A stretch of 64,000 nt of DNA from Shimia_B sp038527375 (GTDB taxonomy: Bacteria; Pseudomonadota; Alphaproteobacteria; Rhodobacterales; Rhodobacteraceae). A program made the translations under genes and the position numbers. The notes beneath the pieces were generated by a model. The model searched no databases and was not told the DNA's origin. It saw only the letters and a program-made list of their open reading frames with translations. Of this stretch, positions 43,265 to 54,080 are shown piece by piece. How positions within the stretch are numbered: the first letter of the stretch is position 1; every line of letters starts with the position of its first letter. The stretch spans positions 1-64,000 of the forward strand of contig JBCBFU010000010.1 of NCBI GenBank assembly GCA_038527375.1, read 5' to 3'.

Positions 43265-44221
43265 TCAGGCGGAACAGCTTGCCCCGCCCAGCACGCAGAA
43301 CTTGGCGCAATGCGGATGGTTCAACGCCACGGGGCGTTCAGCCTCTTCGAGCGTCGCCCCCATGTCGAACTGATCGTCATAGGGCAGCAGCGTGCAGGCC
43401 AGAACCGTGGGCGACGGCGCCCCGCGACGTTTGACCACCATCCGCGATGAGGAACACATCACCGCATCGGGCGATTTGCCGAGGATATCCCAGCACGCGG
43501 TCGTAATCTCGGGCACTTCGACGCTTTCATCCATTTCGGGAAACAGGACGGTCATCCCCGGATTGCTCGCGTCGATCGCGTAACCTCGCGCCTCGAAGAG
43601 GGCTGCAAAACCTGCGCGCGCCTCGGCATCGGTTTCGCCCCAGATGGTGCGACCGGCCACGGCCATGCGCATGCCTGCATCGCGCAGCCAATCCATCCCC
43701 ACCAGCGTCTTGTCGAATGCGCCGGTCCCCCGCATCTGATCATGCTCCTGTGCGGAGTGGTGATCGAGCGACACGCGGAACGTCATTTTGCCGGGATATT
43801 CGCCCTCAAGCGCGCTGAGCCCCTCGAGCACGCGCTTGCGCATCATCGGCAGCATGGCGTTGGTCAGGATCAGGACCTCATAGCCCGCCGCGAGCGACAC
43901 GCGCAGGATGTCGATCATCTGCGGGTTCATGAAGGGCTCGCCACCGGTAAAGGCGATCTCGCGCACGCCCCATTCACGGGTGACCAGTTGATCCAGATAG
44001 GACTGAACCTCATCCGCGGTGATGTAGACCAGCGCGTCATTGGTGGGGCTGCTTTCGATATAGCAGTTCACGCATTCGATGTTGCACAGCGTCCCGGTGT
44101 TGAACCAAAGCGTCTCGGGGTGGCTGAGTTCGACTGTCGCGCGCGTCTCGCCCTTGGCGGTGATGGCGGGGTCTTGGAATTTGCCCACATTGGCGGGGGT
44201 CTTGGCAGCCAGGTCTTTCAT
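43265..44221 (-). CDS. Radical SAM protein of unknown function
   Basis: 318 residues. [4Fe-4S]/SAM motif CNIECVNC (Cys46, 50, 53), followed by IAFTGGEPFMNPQMIDIL and LTNAMLPMMRKRVLEGL. Further cysteines in the C-terminal part (Cys276, 305, 309, 316; HCAKFCVLGGASC) suggest an auxiliary cluster of SPASM/twitch kind. No small precursor peptide or partner enzyme is adjacent. Convergent with the secretion genes and divergent from zwf. The substrate is unknown. Confidence 0.88.
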   Translation of the reverse strand: MKDLAAKTPANVGKFQDPAITAKGETRATVELSHPETLWFNTGTLCNIECVNCYIESSPTNDALVYITADEVQSYLDQLVTREWGVREIAFTGGEPFMNPQMIDILRVSLAAGYEVLILTNAMLPMMRKRVLEGLSALEGEYPGKMTFRVSLDHHSAQEHDQMRGTGAFDKTLVGMDWLRDAGMRMAVAGRTIWGETDAEARAGFAALFEARGYAIDASNPGMTVLFPEMDESVEVPEITTACWDILGKSPDAVMCSSSRMVVKRRGAPSPTVLACTLLPYDDQFDMGATLEEAERPVALNHPHCAKFCVLGGASCSA

Positions 44222-44430
44222 GTGGGTCTTCCTTGGTTCGTGGCGGACACGCTACGGTGGTACGTCCCTAAAGCCAATGGGGGACAGCCAAAAGCCCACG
44301 GTGCCTGCACCCACGCCATTGTGATGGGCGCAATGGGTGCTAGACTTTGCGCGCAATGTTTCGCACATAGGCGGCGCGGCCCACTGTTACCGCTAACGAA
44401 AATCCGTCCGCAGCCCCAAGGAGGCCCGCA

Positions 44431-45878
<1,448 letters not shown>

Positions 45879-45882
<4 letters not shown>

Positions 45883-46550
45883 AACTAGAAACCTATCCCG
45901 ACGCAGAGATGATGATGATCGATCTGGCCAACCAACTGGCCGGCGATCTGAAGAGATGCCTGCTTCAGCATGACTGGGCCACCTTTGTGGTCCCCGGCGG
46001 CACGACACCCGGGCCGATCTTTGACAACCTGTGTGCGGCCAATCTGGAATGGGACCGCGTCCACGTCATGCTGAGCGATGAACGCTGGGTGCCAGAGGAT
46101 TCCGAGCGGTCGAACACCCGCCTCTTGCGCCAACGGCTGCTCAAGGAACGTGCGGCCGCTGCGCAATACGTGCCGCTTTATGCGGATGCGCCCGCGCCCG
46201 AGGATGTGTTGGGTGATCTGGAGGCGGCGGTGGAGGCCGAGTTGCCGATTTCCGTTCTGCTGCTCGGCATGGGGGCTGATATGCACACGGCCTCGCTCTT
46301 TCCCGGTGCCGATCGCTTGGACGATGCCTTGGCCCCGGATGCGCCCGCGCTGATGCCCATGCGTGCGCCCGGCGCGCCCGAGCCGCGGATGACGCTCACC
46401 GCCCGCGTGCTGGAGGCCGCGATGACGACCCATGTGGTCATCACGGGCGACGAAAAACGCGCAGCCCTCGACAAGGCGCGGCATTTGTCGGTGTCAGAGG
46501 CCCCGATTGCCGCCGTGCTGAAAACGGCGACCGTACACTGGGCCCCGTAA
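45879..46550 (+). CDS. pgl: 6-Phosphogluconolactonase
   Basis: 223 residues. Markers FVVPGGTTPGPIFDNL, VHVMLSDERWVPEDSERSNTRLL, LLGMGADMHTASLFPGAD. Hydrolyses the zwf product. Coupled to zwf; 40 bases before pgi. Confidence 0.96.
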
Positions 46551-46590
46551 CGCCCGACCATCCTTCGCACACGCATCCCCGGAGACTGCC

Positions 46591-48177
46591 ATGACCAAGT
46601 TCGATGCCTTGCGCGCCCACCACGCCGCCCATGCAGATACGCGCATTCTGGACCTGATGACGCCCGACCGCGCGCGGGACTATGCGGTCTCGGTGGATGG
46701 GCTGCTCTTTGACTATGCCAAGACAACCATCGACGACACCGCGCGCGATCTCTTGTTGGCGGTGGCAGACGGTTGGACCGCGCGGCGCGACGCGATGTTT
46801 GCGGGCCAAAAGATCAACGAAACCGAGGGGCGCGCCGTTTTGCACACGGCCTTGCGCCGCCACAGCGCGCCTGTGATCGTCGACGGTGAGGACGTCATTC
46901 CCGGCGTGCAGGACACGCTGTCGCGTATGCGGGCTTTTGCGACCGCCATCCGGGACGGGTCGCTGACCGGGCAGGGTGGGGCCTACACCGATGTGGTCAA
47001 TATCGGGATCGGGGGGTCGGATCTGGGTCCGGTGATGGCGATGCAGGCGCTGGCGCCCTATGCTGATGGGCCGCGCACGCATTTCGTGTCGAACGTGGAC
47101 GGTGCCCATATTGCCGATACGCTTGAGGGGTTGGACCCCGCGACAACGCTCATCATCATCGCGTCCAAGACCTTTACCACCATCGAGACGATGACCAACG
47201 CGCGCACCGCGTGGGACTGGATGGCGCGCGTGGTCGACGAACCGGGTGCGCAATTCGCCGCTTTGTCATCAGCCACAGACAAAACCGCCGAATGGGGCAT
47301 CGCACCGGACCGCGTGTTCGGGTTCGAGGACTGGGTTGGCGGTCGCTATTCCATGTGGGGACCCATCGGCCTGAGCGTGATGATCGGCGTTGGTGGCGGC
47401 GATTTTGATCAGGTCCTCGCCGGCGGGGCTGCGATGGACGATCACGTGTTGGCGGCGGATGGTGCCGCGAACATGCCCTTGATGCTGGCCCTTGTGGGCA
47501 TCTGGCACAATCAGGTCTGCGGCCACGCGACCCGCGCCGTGCTGCCCTATGATCAGCGGCTAAACCGCTTGCCCGCCTACCTCCAGCAGCTGGAGATGGA
47601 GAGCAACGGCAAATCCGTCGCCATGGATGGCAGCGATCTACCCTATGACAGCGGCCCAATTGTGTGGGGCGAGCCGGGGACAAATGGCCAACACGCGTTC
47701 TATCAGTTGATCCACCAGGGCACCCGCGTTGTGCCCTGCGAGTTCATCGTCGCACGCGAGGGGCACGAGCCGAACCTGGCCCACCAGCACCGGCTGCTGC
47801 AGGCCAATTGCCTTGCCCAGTCCGAGGCGCTCATGCGCGGTCGTGATCTGGATGAGGCGCGCGAGAAGGTCGCGGGCAAGTTTGAGGGGGACGAGCTTGA
47901 ACGGCAGGCCCGCCACCGTGTGTTCCCGGGAAATCGGCCAAGTACAACGCTTTGCATCCCAAAACTCACGCCCTTTACGCTGGGGCAGATCGTGGCGCTG
48001 TATGAACACCGTGTGTTCATCGAGGGTGTGATCCTCGGGATCAATTCCTACGACCAGTGGGGTGTCGAGTTGGGCAAAGAGCTTGCCACGGCCTTGGGTC
48101 CGATCGTGGACGGCACGGAAACCGCCGGGGACAAGGACGCCTCGACCCAGGCACTGGTCGCGTATCTGCGCGGCTAG
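46591..48177 (+). CDS. pgi: Glucose-6-phosphate isomerase
   Basis: 528 residues. Signatures NIGIGGSDLGPVMAMQAL, SKTFTTIETMTNA, IWGEPGTNGQHAFYQLIHQGT, and a C-terminal IVDGTETAGDKDASTQAL. Interconverts glucose-6-P and fructose-6-P, closing the cycle with zwf and pgl. Overlaps the convergent thioesterase gene by 4 bases. Confidence 0.97.
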   Translation: MTKFDALRAHHAAHADTRILDLMTPDRARDYAVSVDGLLFDYAKTTIDDTARDLLLAVADGWTARRDAMFAGQKINETEGRAVLHTALRRHSAPVIVDGEDVIPGVQDTLSRMRAFATAIRDGSLTGQGGAYTDVVNIGIGGSDLGPVMAMQALAPYADGPRTHFVSNVDGAHIADTLEGLDPATTLIIIASKTFTTIETMTNARTAWDWMARVVDEPGAQFAALSSATDKTAEWGIAPDRVFGFEDWVGGRYSMWGPIGLSVMIGVGGGDFDQVLAGGAAMDDHVLAADGAANMPLMLALVGIWHNQVCGHATRAVLPYDQRLNRLPAYLQQLEMESNGKSVAMDGSDLPYDSGPIVWGEPGTNGQHAFYQLIHQGTRVVPCEFIVAREGHEPNLAHQHRLLQANCLAQSEALMRGRDLDEAREKVAGKFEGDELERQARHRVFPGNRPSTTLCIPKLTPFTLGQIVALYEHRVFIEGVILGINSYDQWGVELGKELATALGPIVDGTETAGDKDASTQALVAYLRG

Positions 48178-48641
48178 GCTTGGCGGGCCCCGTCGCGGGT
48201 GCGGAAGGCGTCCTTCCATGCGTCCGGCAAGGGCTGTTTGGCCCCTGCCTGATCCAGATTGACGATCACCGCGCTGCCCCGCGTGGTGATACGCTGGCCT
48301 ATGACCACGACATATTCCATCTCGAAACTGGTGGTCCGGTAGCTGCGGGTGCGGCCCGCGACGATGTATTCGTCGTTCAACAGGACCTCTGACAGGAACT
48401 CCAACCCGATATTGCGCAACACGATCCGGGGCGGGGTGCCGCGGTATTCGGAGACGCCATAGTCGCGGAAATAGTGGATGCGGAAGTTCTCGAACCACGC
48501 GAGGTAGGCTGCGTTGTTCACATGGCCCAACACGTCCAATTCTCCGAACCGGACGCGGTCACGCTGCCCAAAGGTGAACGGGTCGGGCACACCGGCGTCG
48601 CGCAAGTCAGAGATGGGCAAAGGTGTCAGGAAGGTCGTCAT
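48174..48641 (-). CDS. Acyl-CoA thioesterase (4HBT hot-dog family)
   Basis: 155 residues, single hot-dog domain. Catalytic region FGELDVLGHVNNAAYLAWFEN (the Asp plus HVNN of 4-hydroxybenzoyl-CoA thioesterase-like enzymes), then RIHYFRDYGV and YIVAGRTRSYRTTSFEMEYVV. Hydrolyses an acyl-CoA or acyl-ACP; the substrate is unknown. Confidence 0.88.
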   Translation of the reverse strand: MTTFLTPLPISDLRDAGVPDPFTFGQRDRVRFGELDVLGHVNNAAYLAWFENFRIHYFRDYGVSEYRGTPPRIVLRNIGLEFLSEVLLNDEYIVAGRTRSYRTTSFEMEYVVVIGQRITTRGSAVIVNLDQAGAKQPLPDAWKDAFRTRDGARQA

Positions 48642-48678
48642 ATTTCCGCAGCACTTTCAACAGGTTGCGAGCGGATGG

Positions 48679-48749
48679 AGCGGGTAACGGGAATCGAACC
48701 CGTAACTTAAGCTTGGGAAGCTCGCGTGATACCTTTTCACCATACCCGC
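48679..48749 (-). tRNA. tRNA-Gly (CCC anticodon)
   Basis: 71 nt on the minus strand: acceptor GCGGGTA / TACCCGC, D-arm GTGA...TCAC, anticodon loop TTCCCAA (anticodon CCC), T-arm ACGGG-TTCGATT-CCCGT. The first anticodon-stem pair (27:43) is a C-A mismatch. Confidence 0.93.
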
Positions 48750-48878
48750 GCTCTGGACGCGTGAGATACGCCCGCGCGCCGGGTGCGTCAACCCGATAGA
48801 ACGCGCCGTTGGTCACCCGTGAGGACCCGTGATTACCCCTGGGCAGGCCCCCGGAGAGGCCCGCCTAGGGGTTAGAAT

Positions 48879-50945
48879 TTACACGAAGGCAAAGTCGTTC
48901 TGGCCCAGCGTGTCTTCGGTCGTGAGTTGCACAATCAACCGCCCACCGGCCCATTCGATCGTTGCCAGCCCATCGACCTGCGTGATCGTGAGATCGGCGA
49001 GCGACGCGACCCCGCTGCCGGCCGTGAACTGCAGCGTATCGACGCCCTTCTCGAAATCGGTGACGAGGTCTTGGGCGATGATCACGCCATCTTCGTCCAC
49101 GAGGGTCTCGACGACGTCAAACACGAAGGTATCGGCATGATCGCCCCCGGTCAGGGTGTCGCTGCCAAGCCCGCCATGCAGTGTGTCATCGCCATTGCCA
49201 CCATCAAGCGTGTCGGCCCCGCGGGCACCGCGCAGGATGTCCGATCCGTTTTCACCGAACTGGATGTCATCGCCCCAGCCGCCGCGCAATTCGTCCTTGC
49301 CCTTGCCGCCGTATTGGATGTCGTTTCCGCGACCGCCGATCAGCGTGTCGTCGCCGTCTTGGCCGTTTTGTTCGTCATTGCCGTAGCCGCCTTTGATAAA
49401 GTCGCTGCCCTTGCCGCCCAGCTGGATATCCCGACCCCAGCCGCCAATCAGAACGTCCGACCCGTTGCCGCCGTCCATGAAGCTGCTGCCGGACATGCTG
49501 GTGATGTAGTCGGCCCCGTCCCCGCCATAGGCGCTTTCCGAACTGTTGCCGTATTCGTAGAAATAGCCGGCTGCGTCGGAACCCGGGATCACATCGAGGT
49601 GGATCTGGTCGTTGCCGCCATTCCCGTGGATCGTGTCCAGACCCTCGTTGCCGATCAGCAATTCGCCCAAGTCCTGCCCGATGATGATGTCGTTGCCGCC
49701 CAGCCCGTCAAAGACCGTGCCGTTCCAGACATATTCAACGTCATCGCCTTGGGTGCCGCGGCCAAAGGTTTCCAACGTGCTGTAGTAGCCGGTCCAAAAG
49801 TTGCCGTCCGACACGAGAATGTTGAACCCGCCGCCGGGCAGGGCCGTGGCATGGAAGGCATAGGCCTGCGAGTACTCGGCAGCGTTGATGGGAATTTCGA
49901 AGGCAGCACCGTCAAACGATCCGTTGCTGTTGAATTTCTGCACGTGAACCCCGCCCAGCTTGGTCGGGTCCGTATAGAGCAGCAGGATGGAGCCATCGTC
50001 AGCCGTCACGAAGTCCGCCTGCATGTTCTGCGCGGCGACCCCGGTGAGCGTCATCGCGGGATCAACGGGCGTGTTGTTCAGCACGCTGCCGTCGGGGGCG
50101 ACTTTCGCGACCCTCAGATTTCCGCCAGTTACAGCGTAAGCCACAAGGATATTGCCGTCGTCTGTCACGGCAATATCCATGGTTGGGATGTCTGAGCTTC
50201 CAGGATCGCCAAGCCCGGCTGAATCGACAATTGTCACCGGAGTGAGCAGAGCGCTTCCTGGATTGCTTGGGCCGTCCCAACCCGTCATCTTCAAATGCCA
50301 ATCGCTGGAGCTGTCTTTTTCAAGATAGAGGATGTTGACGCTGCCATCGGGCATCTCGACGACCCGTGCATCAGCCATTTCAAGACCATCAACTATACTA
50401 AATTCGGCATAGGGGCGGCCGTCCTGCATGACGACCTGAACGTTCAGGCGTCCTTCGGCCGATGTCGTCTCTGAGGTGCCAACAATGACAACGTGCCCGT
50501 TGATGAGGGACGTCACATCCGTGACTTCGGCCTTGATATCGTTCGACCACCAGACCGCACTGTGACCGTAGTGATTATCGTCAACCGGGTTCAGATATTC
50601 ATCATAGAGCGCGAGGTTGTAGTCGAATTTGTTGGAAACATATCCAGCGTCACCAAAATTGGAGTTGTCGATAGAGGTGTAGGCCACACCGAACCCGCCA
50701 TCCGGTCTCAGGAACAGCTGCGCCGAGTTGGCTTCGACCCCGGCTTCACCCACCGCAATCTCGGCAGACAGGGTCGCGCCATTTTCGTCCAGCGTGCGAA
50801 TGAAAAGCTCTTGCGTCTCATACCCTAACGGTTGCGTCAGGTCGTTATAGGCGTAAAGGATCACGGTCCGGCCATCGGCCAACGTGATCGTGTCGAGCAT
50901 GAAGTACTCATATGGGTCCCCAAGACCCGTGATGCCGTGTGTCAT
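48879..50945 (-). CDS. RTX calcium-binding protein with repeat-type N-terminus
   Basis: 688 residues, acidic, no Sec signal, so a likely type I secretion substrate. N-terminal about 390 residues look like a beta-propeller of repeated blades (DGRTVILYAYNDL, PDGGFGVAYTS, MPDGSVNILYLE, TDDGNILVAYAV, ADDGSILLLYT, PGGGFNILVSDG). RTX nonapeptides follow (about 400-605), partly in an 18-residue DIQ-containing pattern, then a C-terminal RTX secretion-type end (TFVFDVVETLVDEDG, LVTDFEKGVDTLQF). The 5' half is lower in GC than its surroundings. The exporter at 39784-43232 could serve it. Confidence 0.88.
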   Translation of the reverse strand: MTHGITGLGDPYEYFMLDTITLADGRTVILYAYNDLTQPLGYETQELFIRTLDENGATLSAEIAVGEAGVEANSAQLFLRPDGGFGVAYTSIDNSNFGDAGYVSNKFDYNLALYDEYLNPVDDNHYGHSAVWWSNDIKAEVTDVTSLINGHVVIVGTSETTSAEGRLNVQVVMQDGRPYAEFSIVDGLEMADARVVEMPDGSVNILYLEKDSSSDWHLKMTGWDGPSNPGSALLTPVTIVDSAGLGDPGSSDIPTMDIAVTDDGNILVAYAVTGGNLRVAKVAPDGSVLNNTPVDPAMTLTGVAAQNMQADFVTADDGSILLLYTDPTKLGGVHVQKFNSNGSFDGAAFEIPINAAEYSQAYAFHATALPGGGFNILVSDGNFWTGYYSTLETFGRGTQGDDVEYVWNGTVFDGLGGNDIIIGQDLGELLIGNEGLDTIHGNGGNDQIHLDVIPGSDAAGYFYEYGNSSESAYGGDGADYITSMSGSSFMDGGNGSDVLIGGWGRDIQLGGKGSDFIKGGYGNDEQNGQDGDDTLIGGRGNDIQYGGKGKDELRGGWGDDIQFGENGSDILRGARGADTLDGGNGDDTLHGGLGSDTLTGGDHADTFVFDVVETLVDEDGVIIAQDLVTDFEKGVDTLQFTAGSGVASLADLTITQVDGLATIEWAGGRLIVQLTTEDTLGQNDFAFV

Positions 50946-51137
50946 AGTCCATCCCTCGTTTTGTGGTGCGCGGGTCTTTGTGCCGTCTGCACCGGGTTAT
51001 ACTGTACGAAGGGACGTCCGCAGTATCGCCGTAATCCTCGGCGGGGCTATTGGCGGCCCATGCGGGTCCCGAAAATGAGTCTCTCGCCGGGCGAAATATG
51101 CCGGACGACGTTACGTTAACATGAAATTTGGATTTGG
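50946..51137 (-). promoter_or_regulatory. Upstream region of the second RTX gene
   Basis: About 190 bases without a gene, partly AT-rich (acgttacgttaac near 51110). It must hold the promoter of the RTX gene at 48879-50945; no clear -35/-10 was assigned. Confidence 0.4.
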
Positions 51138-51161
51138 CGAGGCATGGAAATCCATGCCTCG
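51138..51161 (-). terminator. Strong hairpin after the ABC importer operon
   Basis: 11-bp perfect arms cgaggcatgga / tccatgcctcg (51138-51148 and 51151-51161), 12 bases after the permease stop. It lacks a run of T, so termination may be partial. Confidence 0.55.
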
Positions 51162-51172
51162 GCCACGCGCGC

Positions 51173-51943
51173 TTAGTATGCGTCTTGGCGTTCGGCCCAG
51201 CCGGCAAAGATCTTTTCCAGAACGACCACAACGTAGAACAGCAGGATGCCCAGCGCGGCCAACGCGATGAGAACCGCAAACATCAGCGGGTAGTCGGCGT
51301 TGATCTTGCCCGAGTCGAACAGGTGACCCAGACCGCGCCCGTGGGGTTCCACGATCTCCATCAGGTTTGTGCCGATGAAGGCCAGCGTGACGGACACCTT
51401 CAGGGCGCCAAAGAATTCCGGCAGGGTCTTGGGCAGCGCGATCTTCCAGAAGATGGTAAGGTTCGACGCGCCAAGGCTGCGCAGGATATCGCGGTATTCA
51501 GGCTCGAGCGTGCTCAGGCCGATTGAAACGGCCACGGCGATGGGAAAGAAGCTGATCATGAAGGCAATCAGGATCGTGTTGAAGTCGTGCTGGCCCACGA
51601 AGATTAGCGCGACGACGGGAACGACCGTCGCCTTGGGCACCGCGTTAAACCCCACAAGAAGCGGGTAGAGCGCATCGCGCAACGTGCGGGAAAACCCCAT
51701 AAGCACGCCGATGCCGGTCCCGACGACAACGGCCACGATTAGCCCCACGACCGTGCGCCAGAGCGTGTCCCAAGTGTATTCCACAAAGAGCGGCCAGTAT
51801 TTGACGAAGGCCGGGCCGATGTCGCTGGGCGAGGCCATTTTGTAGTTGGGCCAGCCATTGGCCCAGACGAGCAATTCCCACAGCGCGAGGAAGATCGCGA
51901 TGGCGATGGTCGGCACAAGCCACTGTTTGAGTGTCGGGTTCAT
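51173..51943 (-). CDS. ABC importer permease (SsuC/ThiX type)
   Basis: 256 residues, about six transmembrane segments, with the coupling motif EYRDILRSLGASNLTIFWKIALPKTLPEFFGALKV (EAA loop, about residues 148-182). Nitrate/sulfonate/pyrimidine-type BPD permease. Its start overlaps the ATPase stop by 4 bases. Confidence 0.92.
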   Translation of the reverse strand: MNPTLKQWLVPTIAIAIFLALWELLVWANGWPNYKMASPSDIGPAFVKYWPLFVEYTWDTLWRTVVGLIVAVVVGTGIGVLMGFSRTLRDALYPLLVGFNAVPKATVVPVVALIFVGQHDFNTILIAFMISFFPIAVAVSIGLSTLEPEYRDILRSLGASNLTIFWKIALPKTLPEFFGALKVSVTLAFIGTNLMEIVEPHGRGLGHLFDSGKINADYPLMFAVLIALAALGILLFYVVVVLEKIFAGWAERQDAY

Positions 51944-52734
51944 GCTGCGGCCTCCTCGGTTGACCGGCCCTGTGCGATCTTGATCTGGTCGCGCAACGTG
52001 GCGAGCATCTGACCAGCCTCGGGGGTATAGAGCAGATCAATATCGGTGCGACCGCCCATGCGCGTATCCATCCGGTACTGAGTGGTGGCAGGACGCCCCG
52101 ACAGCACGATGACCTCGTCTGCCAGATAGATCGACTCGCGCAGGTCGTGGGTGATCAGCACGCCTGTAAACGGCTCTTCGGCACGAAGCGCGTGCATCGT
52201 CTGCCACAGGTCTTCGCGCGTGAAAGCGTCAAGCGCGCCAAAGGGTTCGTCCATGATCAGGACTTCGGGCTTGTGGACGATGGCCCGGCACAGGGACGCC
52301 CGCTGCCGCATCCCACCTGACAGCTCGGACGGGCGTTTGTCCTCAAACCCGTCCAGCCCCACAAGGGCCAATAGATCACGCGCCCGGTTCTCCTTTTCCT
52401 TGCGGCTCATCTTGTTGGGCACGATTTCCAGCGGCAGGATCACGTTGTCGAGGATCGTGCGCCATTCCAGCAGAACAGGGTTCTGAAAGGCCATCCCAAC
52501 CGTCGAGCGGGGGGAAGTCACGCGTTCCCCATGGAGCCAGACTTCGCCCGCATCCGGTTTCATCAGGCCCGCGATGAGACGGGTCAGCGTGGACTTCCCA
52601 CAGCCTGACGGGCCCACCACGGCGCAAAAATCGCCTTCGGGGACGGACACATTGAGGTTGTCGAGCACGGGCAGGGGACCGGCCTTGGTGCTGTAGGCGT
52701 GGGTCACGCCCTTGATGTCGATGAGGTTGGTCAC
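51940..52734 (-). CDS. ABC importer ATP-binding protein (SsuB/TauB type)
   Basis: 264 residues. Walker A GPSGCGKST, Q-loop AFQNPVLLEW, signature LSGGMRQRASLCRAI, Walker B VLIMDEPFGALD, H-loop ITHD. Energises the permease at 51173-51943. Confidence 0.94.
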   Translation of the reverse strand: MTNLIDIKGVTHAYSTKAGPLPVLDNLNVSVPEGDFCAVVGPSGCGKSTLTRLIAGLMKPDAGEVWLHGERVTSPRSTVGMAFQNPVLLEWRTILDNVILPLEIVPNKMSRKEKENRARDLLALVGLDGFEDKRPSELSGGMRQRASLCRAIVHKPEVLIMDEPFGALDAFTREDLWQTMHALRAEEPFTGVLITHDLRESIYLADEVIVLSGRPATTQYRMDTRMGGRTDIDLLYTPEAGQMLATLRDQIKIAQGRSTEEAAA

Positions 52735-52795
52735 GGATTGTCCTGAAACGTCGAGGCCCCGGCTGCGGACCGGGGGCGCGTTTGGGTGTGCGCAA

Positions 52796-52819
52796 CGCCC
52801 CGGGGCAATGCCCGGGGCG
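52796..52819 (-). other. Intercistronic hairpin between binding-protein and ATPase genes
   Basis: 9-bp GC-only stem cgccccggg / cccggggcg with a 6-base loop in the 114-base gap. Typical place for an mRNA-stabilising hairpin that raises binding-protein yield over the transporter. Confidence 0.6.
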
Positions 52820-52848
52820 CGTGCAGGTCTTTGGGGTCGGCTGACGGC

Positions 52849-53859
52849 TTACTTCAGCATCCGCATCTCTGCCGCCGGCAGATACGCGTCCGTGAAGTAA
52901 AGCGCCGCGTCCGCTTCGCCTTGGAACTCATAGGTCTCGGCAAGCTGCACAAGGGCCGCTTCCATGCGGTCCGCGTCGATCCCGCCCAGACCATTGGCCA
53001 TGGCATAATCCGTCGCGACATTGGCATCGATGGCCAGTTGCAGGCGGCGCGTTTCAAGGGCGGCGTCGGCAGCAGGGTTGCGTTCGATCAGGCTGTCCAC
53101 GGCCGCGGCCGGATCAGCGATGGCCGATGCCCAGCCCTTGGACACGGCCGTCAGGAACCCGGTCACGACCTCGGCATTCTCCGCCGCGAACTCCGTGTTC
53201 ACGATGATCGCGTTGCCATAGAGGTCAAGGCCATAGTCGGCCATCAGGATGGTCGAGATGTCTTCCTCCGGCACCCCCAGACGCACGAGGTTCAGGTAGC
53301 TGGAGAAGGAGAAACCGGTGATCGCGGCCACATTGCCTTCGGCCAGCATCGGCTCGCGCGTGGGAAAGCCCACAGGCTCGACCGTGATGGCGTCGACGTC
53401 CAGGTCGTTGGCGGTGGCAAAGGCCGGGAATTGCGCCCATGCGCCATCGGGCGGCGGCGCGCCCAGAACTTTGCCTTCCAGATCTTTGGGAGCCTCGACA
53501 CCCAGCGATTTGCGGCCAATCACGGCGAACGGCGGCTTGTCATAGATCATCATGACAGCCGTCACCGGCGCGCCGGGGTTCTGATCGAGGAATTTCACGA
53601 GGCTGTTGATATCGGCAAACCCGATCGGGAAGGCCCCCGTGGCGACCTTCGGGATCGCGTCTAGCGAACCCTGACCGGCAGAGATTTCCACGGCCAAGCC
53701 CTCGGCTTCGAAGAAACCTTCGTCGATGGCTTTGAAATACGGGGCCGACGGGCCCTCGAATTTCCAGTCGAGCGCAAAGTTAACAGCCGTCGCGTGGCCG
53801 TCGGCAAAGGCAGCGGTGCCGGCAACAAGCGTCGCGGCGGTGAAAAGTTGTCTGAGCAT
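52849..53859 (-). CDS. ABC importer substrate-binding protein (NMT1/THI5-like)
   Basis: 336 residues with signal peptide MLRQLFTAATLVAGTAAFA (cleaved before DGHA). NMT1/THI5 pattern: VNFALDWKFEGPSAPYFKAIDEGFFEAEGL, GQGSLDAIPKVATGAFPIGFADINSL, LEGKVLGAPPPDGAW. First gene of the operon with the ATPase and permease. The ligand may be a pyrimidine, sulfonate or related small organic; there is no thiamine riboswitch upstream to decide. Confidence 0.9.
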   Translation of the reverse strand: MLRQLFTAATLVAGTAAFADGHATAVNFALDWKFEGPSAPYFKAIDEGFFEAEGLAVEISAGQGSLDAIPKVATGAFPIGFADINSLVKFLDQNPGAPVTAVMMIYDKPPFAVIGRKSLGVEAPKDLEGKVLGAPPPDGAWAQFPAFATANDLDVDAITVEPVGFPTREPMLAEGNVAAITGFSFSSYLNLVRLGVPEEDISTILMADYGLDLYGNAIIVNTEFAAENAEVVTGFLTAVSKGWASAIADPAAAVDSLIERNPAADAALETRRLQLAIDANVATDYAMANGLGGIDADRMEAALVQLAETYEFQGEADAALYFTDAYLPAAEMRMLK

Positions 53860-54027
53860 AAGCCCCCCTAGAGTCGTCATCTGGTTCACATGATCGCAGA
53901 GAGCCTATGCAGGGGGCGGCGTGGCGCAAGGGTTTGATCGCAAAACAAAGGCCGGAATTTGGGCAAGCGCCTGTTTTTTCGGCAACCGTATCCGCAAATG
54001 AGGTGCCGCACACGCGCACCGGGAATG

Positions 54028-54060
54028 CAAAAGGCCGCCCCCCGATTGGGGAGCGGCCCT
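54028..54060 (-). terminator. Rho-independent terminator of the fasciclin gene
   Basis: GC-rich 11-bp stem (ggccgctcccc / ggggggcggcc on the minus strand, one U-G pair) with an AATC loop and a TTTT tail, 20 bases after the stop at 54081. Confidence 0.85.
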
Positions 54061-54080
54061 CTAAAGAGACCTGTCGGCTC

